Source of the DNA: Myxocyprinus asiaticus
Lineage: Eukaryota; Chordata; Actinopteri; Cypriniformes; Catostomidae
Direction: 5' to 3'
DNA length: 64,000 nt
Assembly: GCF_019703515.2 (NCBI RefSeq)
Contig: NC_059372.1
Coordinates: 11,765,492 to 11,829,491, forward strand
Shown: positions 63,201 to 64,000 of the stretch, piece by piece
How the letters are laid out: the number at the start of each line of letters is the position of its first letter
Position numbering within the stretch: position 1 is the first letter of the stretch
The notes under the pieces: model-generated
Databases searched by the model: none
Told to the model about the DNA's origin: nothing
What the model saw: only the letters and a program-made list of their open reading frames with translations
Program-made: the position numbers and the translations under genes

Positions 63201-64000
63201 GTGCAATTATTTCTTTTTTTAGGAATGCACCTATATGGACATTTTGGTCAATACCGAAAACTGATAATTCATTATATTTCTAGGCTGATAGCCGATATAT
63301 TTGCAGATAAATCTAAATCTGGACAAAAATCATCATTCTGTGTGCCTGATTACTAAAACAAAAGGCTCAGCTTGTCAAGCCACGTCCAGAGCACTTTAAA
63401 TGAAATTAAACATGTAAAGTGGGTAATTGCCTTTATTTTAAAACAGCTTCAAATGCAGAAAACAAGGAACCTGCAAGAAAATCTAAATCATTTTTTCCAA
63501 TAATCATTTACCAAATGTAGCTTACTTTGAACCAGTTAAATAAAGGAACTAATAATTTATTCCTATAGCCAACTTTCTTTTATTTAAAAAAAGTCTATTG
63601 ACTCAATTACATAATTAATATGATGAGTGAGCTACTTTTATTAATACAGTGCATTGCACTTAATTCACACCTGTCAAAAGACCACAACAAGGGATGAAAA
63701 CAAGTCTCAAGGAATAAAGAAACAAAATGCATGTGTGGAGCATCCAGTATGATCTTGTGAAAATGAAAGCCAATACCAATAGAGAAATTGGACCAGAACA
63801 TTTTCTTGAGGTTTCATGAGCAGTGCCACATTAAGGTACTCCAGGGCCCTGGGGATTACAGTTTTGCTGGGTGGGGGGGGACATTGTTACTCTATGACCA
63901 TGCACTACACGGACGGGTGGCGGATGTAGAGACTGGGCCCCAACCCCCGGGGAGTTGGGCTTAAACCCAGGTTACTAGTGCATTAATGGGACCCTGTTAA
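63201..64000. other. No gene seen
   Basis: The part at 63215-63310 (ttggtcaataccgaaaactg, gctgatagccgatata) looks like a decayed hAT-type element. The remainder to the window end has no recognisable feature; the - strand frame at 63607-63801 has no family. Confidence 0.45.

Overview
The window is vertebrate nuclear DNA from a teleost fish, most likely a cyprinid. The grounds are two spliced genes with clear fish orthology, GT-AG introns of 0.1 to 22 kb, AT-rich introns, and a dense load of tRNA-derived SINEs, Tc1/mariner elements, hAT-type elements and TTAA-flanked miniature elements of the kinds usual in carp-like fishes. It is not prokaryotic, and I see no CRISPR array, phage or operon.

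Two genes lie tail to tail. On the + strand, exons at 1010-20008 encode CALCOCO1 (calcium-binding and coiled-coil domain protein 1, a SKICH/coiled-coil selective-autophagy receptor). The first ~90 residues lie upstream of the window. Twelve exons join in frame to give about 575 residues: end of the SKICH fold, an LIR-like LLVI stretch, a long coiled coil, an acidic/proline tail with a VVISQP motif, then an early stop. The C-terminal zinc finger of mammalian CALCOCO1 was not found. On the - strand, eight coding exons from 60693 down to 32675 encode a complete retinoic acid receptor gamma (rarga-like, 499 residues, gamma-2-type N-terminus) with zinc fingers, ligand-binding domain and an acidic F domain. 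Its 3' UTR probably ends near 30900. The first coding exon is separated from the DNA-binding exons by an intron of about 21.9 kb.

The ~9 kb between the genes (22.3-30.9 kb) holds repeats, a minisatellite, a (TA)n tract and two gene-free stretches of non-repetitive look. Introns of both genes are full of mobile elements, several nested one inside another with readable target-site duplications: SINE in hAT, hAT miniature element in Tc1, Tc1 in an older inverted-repeat element, hAT in TTAA elements. The large rarga intron also carries non-repetitive blocks that could be regulatory, including an Oct-Sox composite-like site at 44179-44192.

The genes have no operon-like link; RARG and CALCOCO1 also lie in the same region (12q13.13, near HOXC) in human. 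I found no convincing new biological system. The most useful observations are the apparently shortened CALCOCO1 C-terminus, a GC-AG intron, the nested transposon chronology, a possible upstream ORF in the rarga leader and candidate regulatory blocks. Splice sites were placed by eye from reading frame, splice consensus and remembered family sequence.
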